Positions 36,395 to 48,290 are shown, numbered from the stretch's first letter. The stretch is DNA of 64,000 nucleotides from Malachius bipustulatus (GCA_910589415.1 OU342638.1:15044014-15108013); one strand, 5' to 3'. Program-made: numbers and translations. The notes: a model not told the origin generated them from the letters alone.

Positions 36395-37240
36395 AAATTT
36401 GACATTCAAGAAAATTTTATTGGAACTCATCATACTCGTATATGAAAACACAAGATAAATACAGCGTGAATATGAGCTATTGCATCTTCTTTATTCAAAA
36501 CTGGATCGCGGTTAATTTGCTCTTTCAAGAAGCCCCAGAAAAAGTAATCAAGAGGATTCAGATCTGGTGACCTGGGACGCTATAGTATGGGTCCACCTCT
36601 ACGATCCAATTTTCTGAAAAATTTTCATCAATCAATAAATTCTCCACTTAGGTATATTTCATCGTGTGCTGGTCCACCATCATGCTGGAACTCACAACTG
36701 GTAGTGGGAAATCCTCATGAAAAAATTGTAGATACAGGGTTGAATTAAACCGGTTAGGCAGAATGTATGGATCAAGAACATTCAACAACCCAGCCCAAAT
36801 GTTGATTGTCCATCGTCTTGGATGAGATCTTTTGCATATTGAATGAGGGCTTTCATCCCTCCATTCATGCACTTATGAGTTTTTACGATACATGTTTCAG
36901 CAAATCTGAATTCATCACTCCAGAGAATATTTTCAATTAAATTGAGATCATAATTAACACTTTCCAAAAACCATCTACAAAAATTGAATCGAAGCTCCCT
37001 GTCCGTTTAATGCAAAACTTGAAATTTTTGGGGCTTAAATGAATGTAAACAGTTTCTCCTCGCTAATCTCTGAATGTCTTTTTGAGTATGAGTCTGAGAG
37101 GGTTGAGAGGATACAATGTCAAGAATTTGCTCTTCTTGATCGAGGCTCAGTGTTGGTTGACGTCTTCTGAGGATTTAAACAACCTGTTTCCCGTAATTTT
37201 CGTTCTACCCGACTTAGCCCGTTTCAGATGTAACTGATTG
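36395..37240 (-). pseudogene. Tc1/mariner-superfamily transposase, inactivated
   Basis: Minus-strand remnants run from EEQILDIVSSQPSQTHTQKD (near 37140) through WSDEFRF (first catalytic Asp, about 36920) and FQHDGGPAHDEIYL (second Asp, about 36680). They end with RPRSPDLNPLDYFFWGFLKE (third Asp, about 36563). The second and third Asp are 39 codons apart in this copy, so it is not the same family as the DD34D mariner at 20 kb. An in-frame stop just before RPRSPD, another near 37020 and several frame changes disable it. Terminal inverted repeats were not identified. Confidence 0.8.
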
Positions 37241-37320
37241 TCAGCACTGATGTCCATAGTCCATACTCCATCGTCTTGCATTAGTCATTTTAGGGCCGCT
37301 TGTTCAATACAAGTTCAAAC

Positions 37321-37502
37321 AACGTTCAACTGAACTGAAGTTCACCGCTATCAAGCGGGTTACTTTGGTTTAAATAACGTAGTGAAATGAATCAGAACTG
37401 GAAAGGGGGTCGACGACTTTTCAGTTCTGATTGATTTCACTGCCTTATTTAAATGACAGTTCACCGCTTCGTAACGGTGAACCTCAGTTCAGTTGAACGT
37501 TT
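37321..37502. repeat. Compact palindrome, 182 bp
   Basis: AACGTTCAACTGAACTGAAG at the left is mirrored by CTCAGTTCAGTTGAACGTTT at the right. Inner blocks GAAATGAATCAGAACTG and CAGTTCTGATTGATTTC also pair, leaving a small loop around GGGGTCGACGACT. It is almost a complete hairpin, probably a MITE. Confidence 0.78.
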
Positions 37503-37609
37503 TTTTTTATGCACTCCACGGAAATCCCTATATGGCCCTCTGGGTGCGATGCATGAGCGGAGATATCGGTTCACGTTCACTTTGAATCGTTGCAGGTTGT
37601 ATTCGTCAG

Positions 37610-37869
37610 GTACATGTCTTGACATACAAGACATTCTAGCTTGTGACGGTAGAAACCAAGTTCAATTTAATGCTGGAAAACCCCAAGCAGTCATCTTCTC
37701 CAAAAAGGCCACCGTTTTAGAGTCAGATATGGTGACGGCGGTACACTCTCTTACTCCATCGGCATCTCTTCGTTTACTTGGAGTGAGCCTCGGAGCGAAC
37801 ATGTCTTGGAATGATCATGTTGCAGGTCTGGCGAAGAATGCTTCTCAAAAACTTTTGAGCCTTGTATAA
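37610..37869 (+). pseudogene. Jockey-like RT thumb fragment
   Basis: The frame reads NQVQFNAGKPQAVIFSKK and LRLLGVSLGANMSWNDHVAG, ending at a stop at 37869. These match the post-YADD region of jockey-type RTs (NvxFNaxKTqavxfs, then lGvxlxxxlxWxxHi). Both flanks lack further RT sequence, so only some 75 residues survive. Confidence 0.65.
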
Positions 37870-38119
37870 GAGGAGAAGCTTGAAGCGTATAAAATTTCTT
37901 TTGTGCGGAACAATGTTCCAAGTTTTAGAGAAACACTCTTTGCCAAACTAGCAAAACATGATGGCGTACGGTCAGCGTAAAACAATGGCGTATTTCACAC
38001 GTGACGTTGATGCTGAGCTGACAGTCCTAGTACAGTGTGGTACAGTGTTGCGAATTCTATTTAATGCTACGTTTTATATCCATTGTTTTTCTGACTTCTG
38101 TGTTGGAAAGAAGTTATTA

Positions 38120-38410
38120 TTTAATAATAATAAATAATAAAGGTAGGTCGTTTTGAGTATAAAGCCTGCTAGGTGGGGTCGGAGAATTACTCCAGCGCCC
38201 ATAACAGTTGTCATGCTGGCAGTGCCCGAAACTCCAATCTAGAGAGCTTCCAGCATCCAACAGCAGAGCCTTCAAGAGTATCAGAACAAGCACAGACACG
38301 TGTTTCGCCCTAATGGGGCTCTTCATCTGGAGTATCCGGAGGATGCTGTCGGATGAATGGAAGTTTGGACGTCTTAAATAAAACAGCAACACGGATCTCC
38401 GTTAGTTGTA
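38120..38410 (-). repeat. Repeat carrying a hammerhead-like motif, possibly Penelope-related
   Basis: No protein is encoded. Read on the minus strand it contains a near-consensus hammerhead ribozyme core (see 38290-38332), a feature of Penelope-like element termini and of retrozyme-type repeats. The edges are approximate: the left lies beside an AATAATAAATAATAA tract at 38120, the right is taken at about 38410. Confidence 0.45.
38290..38332 (-). ncRNA. Degenerate hammerhead ribozyme core (candidate)
   Basis: On the minus strand, CAGATGA is followed by AGAGCCCCATTAGGGC, a hairpin with GCCC/GGGC stem II. Then comes GAAACACGTGTC, in which GAA is followed by a self-complementary ACAC/GUGU stem III and a GUC cleavage triplet. 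This is the order conserved core - stem II - GAA - stem III - NUH of type I hammerheads, including the very short stem III known from Penelope-like elements. One core base differs (CUGAUGA to CAGAUGA), a change expected to cripple cleavage. Stem I pairing is not obvious. Confidence 0.5.
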
Positions 38411-39910
38411 AAGTAGAGTGACATCTAGCGGTCATTCTAAAGAACTCACCGTGAGTTCTCTCAAAGTTTATTACAGTTTGTTTCAGACATCACCAATGCC
38501 AGTCGATTGACAATCATAAGAGAAGAGAAAAATGGCAGGTTTTACAAGCGTCCGTCAAAATATGATGCACTTACCCACATTCTTCCTTTCTTGGGTTGCT
38601 GATGCTGCTTTCTCTTTTAAAGAATAATTTAGGCGGCAACAGTGCGTATCATGTTTCGGTTTGCAAACATTTTATCAACTGACGATTCGCCGCAAGTGAA
38701 AACTGTGAGCAGTCGGCGCGGATCGTCAGCCTGATAATCAGTTGCACCTGAAATGGGCCTATGATTTTTGCATCTGGGTACTGAAGATTGGGAGCTTTTC
38801 AGCATATTTTCTAGCGGTAGCAGTGGCAATGTCATTACACGTTCCCATTACTTCCAACATATTGACATTATCTCGCTTACTACAGTAGAATCGTTTTTTT
38901 TTACACACAAAATTGAAATACTTGTCGCTTTAACACAAGTAATTGTCAAATTTGACGGTAATGTAAAAGTAACAGCAAATACGCTTAACTATAATACCAG
39001 ACACTCTTCCATAAATCGAACGACAAGTTTTACAGCGCCAGCATGCAACAATGGGTAATGGGTCTTCTACGTAGTAAATATACTTCCATTAATACAGTTT
39101 TGTTCCTTTGGCTTGGCGCGCATTCTTCCAGCTAGATAGATTTTCGTCGACCGCCCGTCTACTATTTAATTGCAGAGAGGAATAAATTCTCGAAACGTCA
39201 AAAGAGGCACTACTGTTATATCGAGAACTGTCAAGGAAAATCTGATTTCTGGAATCTGGAATGTTTACATAAATGTTAAACATAACCTCATTTCTATTTT
39301 CTATTCTATATATTTCTTTGGGTTTCTAGAAACTGAGAGATGACAAAAAATCTGGATATTTCTCATGCCATGTGGCACAATATTTATTTCTGTCTATTTT
39401 TACCTTAGTTACGACGTTGAAACGAACTATTTGACCCTTAGAGGGGAAAAATAGTCGTTGAGAGCATGAGACAGTAAAAGACAACAAGGGTCGTAGGTTG
39501 AGTCGCTAGTCTAAGAGAGTCAACAATAACAAGCAGGTCAGCAGAACAACAGCAGGTACTCTTTATTAAAATAAATCACAATTATGAATATTTAGAAAAA
39601 AAAATCACAGATGTTAATATCACAGACTCTTGAGCACGGTTAACAAATAATAAAAAAACAAGAGCGTGCGGTTTAGCTGAATGAATTGGTCGGGTACTAA
39701 TGGTTCACAAGGCACTTATCTTCGTATGGCTCTCCAGTACGAGGATGACGATTTTTAGGTCAGGAGCCCTTCGGAGCGAGGTACAAGTCTAGCTGGTAGT
39801 AGACTGGATCTTCAGGCTTGGCTCCAGGAACTTGCTTCGGTGCGAAAGGTGGACTTCGCAGGAACTTTCGCCAGTATGAAGAAGGGGCCTTGGTATGAAG
39901 AAAAAATCTG
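38411..39910. other. Spacer, no supported gene
   Basis: Only short frames; the longest, at 38768-39058, has no family motif. No repeats noted apart from the minisatellite that begins at 39911. Confidence 0.4.
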
Positions 39911-40002
39911 CCTTGGTACGGTAAACTTGACTCGGTACGGAAAATTCGTCTCGGTACGTAAAATTCTTCTCGGTACGGAAAATTCTTCTCGGTACGGAAA
40001 AG
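39911..40002. repeat. Minisatellite, unit about 21 bp (CTCGGTACGGAAAATTCTT)
   Basis: Five units spaced 20-23 bases, the first two more divergent. Minus-strand frames over it read as a repeated FRTEKNF/PYREEF string, which is an artefact. Confidence 0.8.
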
Positions 40003-40324
40003 CAAACCAAAAACGTGGGTGATGTTCCCAATATTTTAACGGTAAGTTCAAGACGCCATTGAGTCTATTATTCGCGACAGGTATTTGCAAGGACCTTCTT
40101 CCGCGAATTCCCAGGAGAGAAAGAAAGGTGAGAACGCGGGCACCTGCGTTCCAGGTTGGAACTCGACAGTCGATGTCGACGAAACTCGAGGCCGCCAGCC
40201 GGCCGTGTTTGCGTCGCACTAAAAACCACCATCACTCACTTAATGCGCGCGCCCGCCGTTGTCTCCGTGTCGCTGGCATTTAGCCGGTACGTACAAAATG
40301 TACGTTACAACGTTGTCATTAAAC

Positions 40325-40391
40325 ATGCCTTTAATTAAAGTTGATAAGGACTTTTTGCAAAATATTTTACAACCTGATGTTAAAGTTAGGA
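40325..40391 (+). CDS. Candidate first coding exon of an unknown gene
   Basis: After a GC- and CpG-rich stretch (about 40120-40290, unusual for this window), an ATG at 40325 opens MPLIKVDKDFLQNILQPDVK with no stop. It reaches AGGA|GTAAGT (donor GT at 40392). A CpG-rich leader, an ATG and a consensus donor are what a first exon looks like. I do not recognise the peptide and found no partner exon. It could equally be part of an old element. Confidence 0.3.
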
Positions 40392-40399
40392 GTAAGTAT

Positions 40400-42559
40400 C
40401 TCCTTTCTTAAGGTATCTCTTTATTTCCAGGGTAAATTTGCAAGTACCTGCGGGAAATTAGTATGTACCGGTTAAATGGGGTAATTTGGGACGCCGGGGT
40501 TATTTGGACCATTCTTACATCATTTGAAAGAGCAGCCTACCAGTTGCATGGTATCGTACCTAATATCAACAGTTTTGACACCAGTTGTAGGAAGAGTTAA
40601 TTACCTATGCCCGACCAGAATTATTATGTAATTTGTAAAACTAAAGCTACAACCAAAAATGAGTCCGGAAGAATATTACACTACATTCATGATGGGGCTT
40701 TACAAACTAGTTCAGGGGACCAGACTGACCGAATTGGTGGCATGAAGCAAAGTGGGTTTAGCACAATAAACCCATGAGGCTGAGGGGCTTTCGGCGATCT
40801 TGTATCAGACGGTCCTCGAAGGAGAAGAAAACTAAAGCTAAGGCCATCAGAAAAATGTTCCAAAGAAACTCCGTCCTACGCCCTAAATGACCCATTCCAC
40901 AATACGGTTCAAGTGTGTAAATTTTGTAATACGACTTATCGTAATTCCTCAATCTTATACGAAAGGGATTGTAACGAGACTTGCCTTAGACCAGGCAAAA
41001 CGTGGCTCCCAAAAAACAAGGTCTATAAAATGTATATGGACAATGTACTGGACAAAATGGTTTAGAGACTTAGAGAATTGTTCGAATTTCCTCTGATTGG
41101 TGACAAAGAGAGCAATCTCTTTGCTCTCAAATAACCCAATGCATTCTACGAGTATAATGTAATTGTGCAGACAAACTTAGGAAATTACAACCATGGCGTT
41201 ATTTTCGAAACTTGAACAAAGTTTTCCTTCATGAGACCAGCATTCAGACAATAACTACTGTAAAAAAAGGAGGAATAAGTTAAAGGTTAAATGAACAAAA
41301 CAAAAAAAACATATCCTGGCGGTCACTTTTTCCACCAGATCTATCAACTTAAAATGACAAAAAAATTAATTTTATTATAGAAGGCGTCTCTGCAACGACG
41401 TTCTTACAAAAACAAATAATACAAAAATAATTACAAGGTTAAAACCGATTAATTACCTAAAAAAAAGAATAATACGTCTGGACGATGGTTGGTGAATAAA
41501 TAAATAAATTAACAATGCGTTTGGTTTTCTTATATTCTATCGTATTATTATTATTATTACTAATACTACAATGCTAATTAATTTTTAGCTAATAATACAT
41601 TGTGATAATTAATTCTTGCCCACATCTATGCAAATAATTAACTGAGAGCTAGGTACAATAAAAATACTGAATATGCTCTCATCACACATTAATATTTTTG
41701 GTATCCATATAGTAATCGACAAAAGTTATTATAATCTCCCCTTCTTAAAGAGCCTAAAGGAGATGTTGAAAGGGAATTTGAAATTCAGAAAACAATATGC
41801 AAATATACCTAGGTACATCAACTAAACATAGCACTCCTCGATATGCATATATTATTCAATCTGACCCATGTCCACATAATTCTCACTTCTTGGGAAACTT
41901 TTATAGATGCTATAAATTACAAGGCTTAGGATACACTTGATCTCTGAGCTGCCTTGCACTTAAAGAGATGGCATTATAATATTGCATCGATCCTCTAGAT
42001 TTCCATAATACCTATCGATAATATAATGATATTACAAAATTTTCCTCGACCGGTTTATTTTTATTGGAGAGTTTAACTGCGTAAATGTCATTACCTATTT
42101 CTCTTATAGAGGGGAATAATTTTATAAACTATTGTATTTTATTAAAAGAGGAAACCGCTGTCTTAACTGTGTACCTACTTTTTTAGCATTGTTAATGGTG
42201 GGAAGGTGTCACGAATTCAAGTTAGTTTTCAAGTTACCATTCAAAGACCATAATGAAAACCTCCCCCCCCGACTTTCTTACAAAGGTCAGGAGATCTTTC
42301 CATGAGTCCCATTCCTTCCTCTTGTAGTACCTTTGACCAAAATATATTGAGTCTGAGGATCCTGTACACCTCTGAGGATACTAACAACTCAAGTAGTCAC
42401 TTACCTCCGATTCAGTTTGATCATGTTGACCAGCCTCATGAACAGTTTGATGTGTCTGTAGCATGATCCCCCCCCCTAATACTCCTCTAGGCCTTTTTGG
42501 GGTTTCTCAATAACCCGGATTAGACGACCATTAGTCAAAACAAGTACAGGTGTGGTCCA
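40400..42559. other. AT-rich spacer, no gene
   Basis: Contains TTATTATTATTATTA near 41544 and long AT-only stretches. Nothing coding is supported. Confidence 0.4.
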
Positions 42560-43120
42560 CAAAAGTTATCCCTGGTCCCGGTGATTTCCCCTGACATAAT
42601 CGACCAGCTGTTTCCGCTTTGTTCTGTCCTTCTGCATCTCGAAAAGCTTGACAGAATGAGCGGCCCATACTTTGTTGCACCTGATCAGTCCATCTGTTCT
42701 CTTGCTCTTTTTTCAGGAACATTTCCAGACACGATTAGTCTCTCCAGGCTATCTCCATTCCTGTTAGCCACGTGGCCACAAAACTGGAGAAGTCGCTGCA
42801 GACATATTGATGACAATCTAGTTTTTATCTTCAGTTAATTTAGAATAGAGACATTTGTACGATGAGCAGTCCAAGATATTCGCAGCATTCGCCTTTAACA
42901 CCAAATCTCGAAAGCGTCGATCATTTGACGTTCACGAGCACGGAGGGTCCAAGTTCCGATAAGCTTCAGTACCGTATAAGAAAATGGAGAAGACAAGACG
43001 TTCTTTGGGAAGTCGATCGATCTTTCAATATTTTAGTCAGTCGACTCATTAGAACCTCTGTCTCGCAGTTTCCGTCGGTGGTTATGGTAGTAAATACCCG
43101 TTTTTATCGAAAACGGTTTA
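42560..43120 (-). pseudogene. RTE-like endonuclease-RT, C-terminal fragment
   Basis: Minus-strand translation gives, in order, TTITTDGNCETEVLMSRLTK (about 43080), WTLRARERQMIDAFEIWC (about 42950), RRMLRISWTAHRTNVSILN and LQRLLQFCGHVANRNGDSLE (about 42790), then RWTDQVQQSMGRSF (about 42680). This is the region after the RT palm in the widespread insect elements annotated as endonuclease-reverse transcriptase; the RTE clade is my best guess. Stops after IWC and SILN and a frameshift before RWTDQ show it is dead. The endonuclease and catalytic RT core are absent. Confidence 0.75.
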
Positions 43121-43639
43121 CGTTAGCAGTTATGACCAGGAGTGTCTTTTTTGTGTAGAAAATATTGGCGGTTAAAAATGGGCTTTCAAAATGGTAATTT
43201 GCCCCGTGTCGTAGATGAGGGACAAAGAAACCTCGCGCAACCCTAAAATATACACCACTGGCGTATGAAAAAATTTAGGTAGCATTAAAAAAGTAGCTAA
43301 TATTAACAATAGAACATGTCTTGTGCGCAAAAGATGAATTCTGTACCTCAGACGGTTCTTCAGATATGAGAAACCATTATTTTATAACACCGATAACCAT
43401 GTGTTCTTTTTTTTTAATTTTTTTTGATATTCCCTAGATCAGTGGCGGCTTGTGGATTGCAATGTTAGTGAAGTGTAGATTTTGCACAGGACAAGGTAAA
43501 GTCAGCTCGAAAATTCGAGTTTTGCAAAAGACTGGCGAGATTGATTTTTTTTTGACAGGATCTAGACATCTGCAGAACTCACGTCTGCAGAAGACCATGA
43601 GGCGAGGATAGGAACATATAGGCTGGAACAAAATAACAA

Positions 43640-44205
43640 CTGGGGTAAACCTGGACCACTAGGTCACTCCAGAATAGCTCATTCCATCAATGATCCATTA
43701 CGTGTGATGCACTCTGATAGGATGAGCCCTAAAATTATATTCGAGAAAAGTTTCAAGTCCTAATTGACTGGGAAGAATGGAAACAAATGGAAGAGCTATG
43801 TCTGAAAAGAGGACTGATCTGGTACAGAGACGGTTCCAAAACAGACTTAGGAGCAGGAGCCGGCTTGTATGGACTGTCCCCCAGATACAGCACGTCTGTA
43901 TCATTAGGGAAGCACACCACAATCATGCAAGCCGAAATACATGGAATAGAGCAATGTCGACACATTGCTCTAGAATGTATGAAAAGGAACTATAAGAATA
44001 GGGAAATCTACATACTCTCCGACAGCCAGGCCTGGCCTGAAAGCTCTTCCATGCTACAAAACCAAATCAAAACTGGTATGGGAATGCATCAAAGACCTCA
44101 ACGGTCTGGGAAAATAAAACTGGGTAACACTTGTTTGGGTACCGGGTAACCGAGGAGTAGCTGGTAACGAAACGGCGGATGAAAACCGATTTCCGTAGCT
44201 ATCAA
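43640..44205 (+). pseudogene. RNase H region of an I/R1-like non-LTR element
   Basis: The plus-strand frames read WGKPGPLGHSRIAHSI upstream, then MEELCLKRGLIWYRDGSKTD from 43787. The metal-binding Asp lies in YRDGSK, the Glu in IMQAEIHGIEQ, and a second Asp in ILSDSQA. After a frame change near 44045 comes KLVWECIKDLNGL and a GNRGVAGNETADE motif holding the last Asp. All four RNase H acidic positions can be located, but a frameshift and an early stop break the domain. No RT upstream and no C-terminal domain downstream are visible, so this is an isolated fragment. Confidence 0.75.
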
Positions 44206-44289
44206 AAAACAACAACAAACAACAACATTACTTACCAAAAAGTTCTGGCTAATTAGTCTCCGCAAAAGTCATATACGTGAAATAAAAAA

Positions 44290-44650
44290 AAATAAAAAAG
44301 TTTTTTTACCGCAAGGTCGCGGTTGGACGCTTTCCGGTTAGTTCGAAAATTCGATTTTTGCACAAGTTCGGTCAGATTCATTTTTTTACAATATCCGGTT
44401 AGACAAGATCCAGTCAGCTGGTTTTTGTACAAGTTTTGAGAAATTAAAAAAAAAATGGAATTTTCGTAATGACAGTACCTTGCAAAAAAAACGGGCTGAC
44501 CAGAACTTGTAAATAAAAATCCAGCTGACTGGATCTTGTCAAAAGAAATCAAACTGACCGGATCTTGCTGAAAAGACATTTCGTGCTGACTGGAATGTGT
44601 GAAAAATCGAGCTGACCATAGCTTTTCTAACCAGATCTTGCCAAAACAAA
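44290..44650. repeat. Opposing arrays of a roughly 30-bp repeat (GCTGACCGGATCTTG)
   Basis: Five units resembling GCTGACTGGATCTTGTCAAA lie forward at about 44485-44640. Their complements (GACAAGATCCAGTCAGCTGG type) lie at about 44325-44440. A related single piece is at 43490-43560. Units vary in length and sequence. The two arrays could fold into one imperfect hairpin. Confidence 0.6.
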
Positions 44651-45949
44651 ACAAAAACAAAACAAATTAAAACATAAAAATCAGACGTGGTGCTTTTTAT
44701 GAAGTGGCATATATAGTGGCACTTCACTCATTTAAATTCATATGAAAAGGCGCCACTGCCCTAGACCTAAGCTTGATTGTTGGAGTTTGAATGGGGATAT
44801 TATTACCCCACATTATTATAAGGTGTAATTATTACGATCTGTTAGAGGGTAACCGTTGCTAAGGTTGATTTCTCTACTTTTCCTTATGAATAATCGACTT
44901 ACTTAATTATTAAATTTTTAAGTTGAGTACATCAAGGATGAGTTTGTTCATATTATGATAACCTACAGTCATAGTAGTTATTAACGCTGGAAATACTTGA
45001 GCCAACGAAAAAATTGACAAAAATTTAATAGCGTACCAAGTTTTTTTTACTAATGTCTTTTAGGAGACTAATGGACTCACTTCTTTGTTATTCGTTTCTT
45101 GAATGTAAGCAAAAATTTTAATTATAACATTAATGATGGCAGCAATAATTAGATACTGTGAAACGAAATAAAAGATGAATCGTTAAGATATAGAAAATGA
45201 ATTTTGAATGACATTGAACGTAATAGTGTCATGTTAAGTTAAGTAGTCTTCTGACCATACCTTGAGAGTGTTGTTCATAAGAGAGTAATAGTTGTTTTGC
45301 TGGAAAATTTTTATAACCTTTTTTTATTATTGAACCTTAATAGACCTACTGTTTAATTGGTGTAATAAAAGTAATGTTTGGGTAACTTGCATAACTATTT
45401 ATACGTGCTTACGTACCTGGATTTACTGGGCTCATTAGTTATTTATTAGAATGACGATCATTAATGCGATAATATTATCGCAATAATGAAGAAGATAAAG
45501 AAGACCATTAGTTCACCAAATTAATTAACATTTAAAATAAAATTAAAAACCCTACTTAGCTAACTATGATTATAATAAGCTCAAAAGATACTCATACAGA
45601 TGAAGGACCACGAGTCGCTCATGTTCATCTTCTAGACGACCTTGAGAGACTCCATCAATGATCCTTGCACTAATCGCCTCTTACTACAAATCGCAATTGT
45701 CTATTATTACACTATCATTACTCGGTTATGAAAAGGAAGGCCGCGGTAGAGACCAATCGGCGAGACATTGAACTTACCGTTGCGTCACCTACACCTGTTT
45801 ATTGTTGTCGACTTTATTGTCAATATAATTATAACTTCTTTAGGATGGGATGCAATTATTTGGCTACTAAAGAACAACAACTCTTAGAAGATAATCGTCT
45901 GCCAATTTTCCCGACTCAATCTAGTGGCCAATATTTTATATGTGATTAT
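44651..45949. other. AT-rich spacer, no supported gene
   Basis: A 77-codon frame at 45728-45961 has no family motif. It contains GAGACCAATCGGCGAGACAT, a near copy of sequence at 48360-48380, and so looks repeat-derived. Confidence 0.4.
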
Positions 45950-46303
45950 TATATCGTGTGATCCACAAAATTTTTCATCAACTAGTGCCTTGAATAAAAT
46001 GAGGCATGTCTGCCAGATAAAATATAAACAATTAGAAGGTGTATAATTGAACTACTCCCATCAATGATCTACAGATCTTAGAACAATAAAAATAAAAACA
46101 TGACTTACCTAATGAAAAGGAATGCCATAAAACTGACAGGATTTGATATTATGACATAATATGACACATGAGAATTTGAACTACGACCTACTAATGTTAT
46201 TTTAAAATTATTTTCCTAAAATGAGATCAGAACATGACTGCAATAGCCATCTCTCTCTTCCAAGGCACCAGTTGATGAAAAATTTCGTGGATCACACGAT
46301 ATA
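45950..46303. mobile_element. 354-bp element with 44-bp terminal inverted repeats
   Basis: TATATCGTGTGATCCAC at 45950 is mirrored by GTGGATCACACGATATA ending at 46303. About 44 bases pair with only a few mismatches (inner block TTTTTCATCAACT). The TA at each edge may be the target duplication. The interior is non-coding, consistent with a MITE. Confidence 0.8.
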
Positions 46304-46419
46304 ATGTATAGTATAGCGAATAATATTGTAATGTAACCAATCCAAATAGGTATACTTGATTGATTACTTCTGATTATTGTTAACAATTCATTACTACATT
46401 TGAATAAATGCCTCCAGTT

Positions 46420-48290
46420 TCCTTAATAATAGGAGATCTTTACATAATTTTTTAGGTTATGACAACACAAAATTTTGAATTTTTCCGTTTGGATCTGCAA
46501 TTGATGATCCTTTGATGACCCTTTGATAAAGGCCAGACGGTCGTTGTATGAGAGGAGTTTCATTTCTTTCACTTGTAGCTCCTCAGATCGAAAAATGTTA
46601 AGCCTGAGCAGGCTGCTATATACTTCGCATACGCCTATATAATGGTAAGAGTCATCGTCATCTATTCCGCATTTAGGGCAGACCGGGTCCCGAGTAACAC
46701 CCATAACTTGTAGATGTCTGTTCAGACTGCTGTAACCGGTGAGCACCCAGACTAGCAGTCTAACTTCTTTCCGATTCCTTTTAGACATGCTGGTTCATCT
46801 GTTTCCGATCGGACCAGCCAGAAAAAGCCTGGCCTGTCTGCAGCCTGATAGTATTTCCCAGTGATCCTCCAGACCCTTTCGAGTCCATTTTTTTTATAGA
46901 TTCGTTGAGAAGATTTTTGGTCAGACCCTGTACAGGCTCTGGTCCACAAAAGGTTTCCCTGGTCCCGAGCTTCGCGTAGTGATCTGCTAGCTCGTTGCCT
47001 GGTACACCTGAGTGTGCGGGAACCCATACGATATGCACTGATTTTCTGTCCGCCAGACTATTCAGCGTCTCGGCACACTCCTGGACCAGTGGGGAGCTGG
47101 TTCCGTGTGAGTTATATCGTCCGTTCCTTGACTTCTAATATCTGCTCCAATCTGGCTGCTTGTAGGATAACAAAAACCTCCGCCTGGAAGGCAGTTGTGG
47201 TAGACCCAAGGGGAAAGGATCTTCCCAGTTTGCGTCCAGTCAGGTAGAGCCCTGCTCCTATGTGGCCATTTTTGTTCCTGGAGCCGTCTATGAAACAAAC
47301 TAGTCCTCCCGGTTCAAAGGCTACCTCTCTTTTATCCACTTTTTCTGTTCAGGAATTTGCAGTGAATATTTCTTATTTTCTCTGTTGTTCCCTGTTTTTG
47401 AGGTGGCCATAAGGTTCGAGATTAGAATTTCTATCTCAGCAACCTTGGCTCTCTCTGAATGTCCTTTGTATCCTCCGCCTTTCCAATATTCTCGAATCTC
47501 GCATTCTAAAGTAGGCCGCCACGGCCTCGCCTTTTATCCAAATGGGAAGCGGTGGCAGCTCCAGAATGACATTCAGGGCTGCTGACGGGGTGGTTCTCAT
47601 TGCACCTGTTATTAACAAACTGGCGAGCCGTTGGAGTTTGGCTAGCCGGTTTGTGACGGTTTTGTTTTTAGTTGTTTTCCACCAGACGCACCGAACCATA
47701 GCTGATTCTCGGTCTGATGATGGCCGTGTATAACCAGTAACTCCAGGTCAGTTTTTCATCTAATACCATTCCAAGATATTTGGCCTCCCCGCTCAGTGTT
47801 AAGAGTTTCCCAAACAGTCTGGGTGGTTTATATCCCATTTTTTCTCTTCTACTTGTGAAGAGGACCATATCAGTCTTTCCAGGATTGATGGTCAGACCGG
47901 CCTCTTCACACCACTTTTCGATTATCTTGCATGCACTCTGCATGCGATCGCAGACCACACTTAAAAATTGACCGGTTACTAGAACCAGCCCGTCGTCAGC
48001 GTACGCCTGTGCGTACTGTCCGTCATCTGTCAGGCGCTTTAGGAGGCCGTCTATGATCAGGCACCACAGGTGAGGTGATAGGCAGCTGCCTTGGGGACAT
48101 CCGCCACTCACCGCTCACCGCAATGCCAACTCGAACTACTTCTCCCGCTCCTGACGACACCTGCCTGATGATCGCTGAAGCAATCCAGTTAACCAGCACC
48201 GGGGGGGGGGTGCCCCTCGATTGCAGCTCTGTGCATATGGCTTTTGTTTTTGCCTTATCAAAAGAGCCTTCCAATAGGGTTAAGAAACTA
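46420..48290 (-). pseudogene. I/R1-like non-LTR element: RT, RNase H, C-terminal zinc motif
   Basis: Read on the minus strand. 48290-48020 encodes the RT fingers and palm start (FLTLLEGSFDKAKTKAICTE). 48111-47668 has GGCPQGSCLSPHLW, catalytic QAYADDGLVLVTG and thumb LTINPGKTDMVLFTSR. 47699-47436 continues the connection region (RLAKLQRLASLLITGAMRTT). 47339-47112 is RNase H with CFIDGSRN and AFQAEV. 47038-46781 holds HIVWVPAHSGVPGNELADHY. 46788-46423 has CPKCGIDDDDSYHYIGVC, the C-terminal zinc-type motif. It retains YADD and all RNase H motifs but needs several frameshifts to read through. The endonuclease and ORF1 are missing; the 5' cut is near 48290. Confidence 0.85.
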
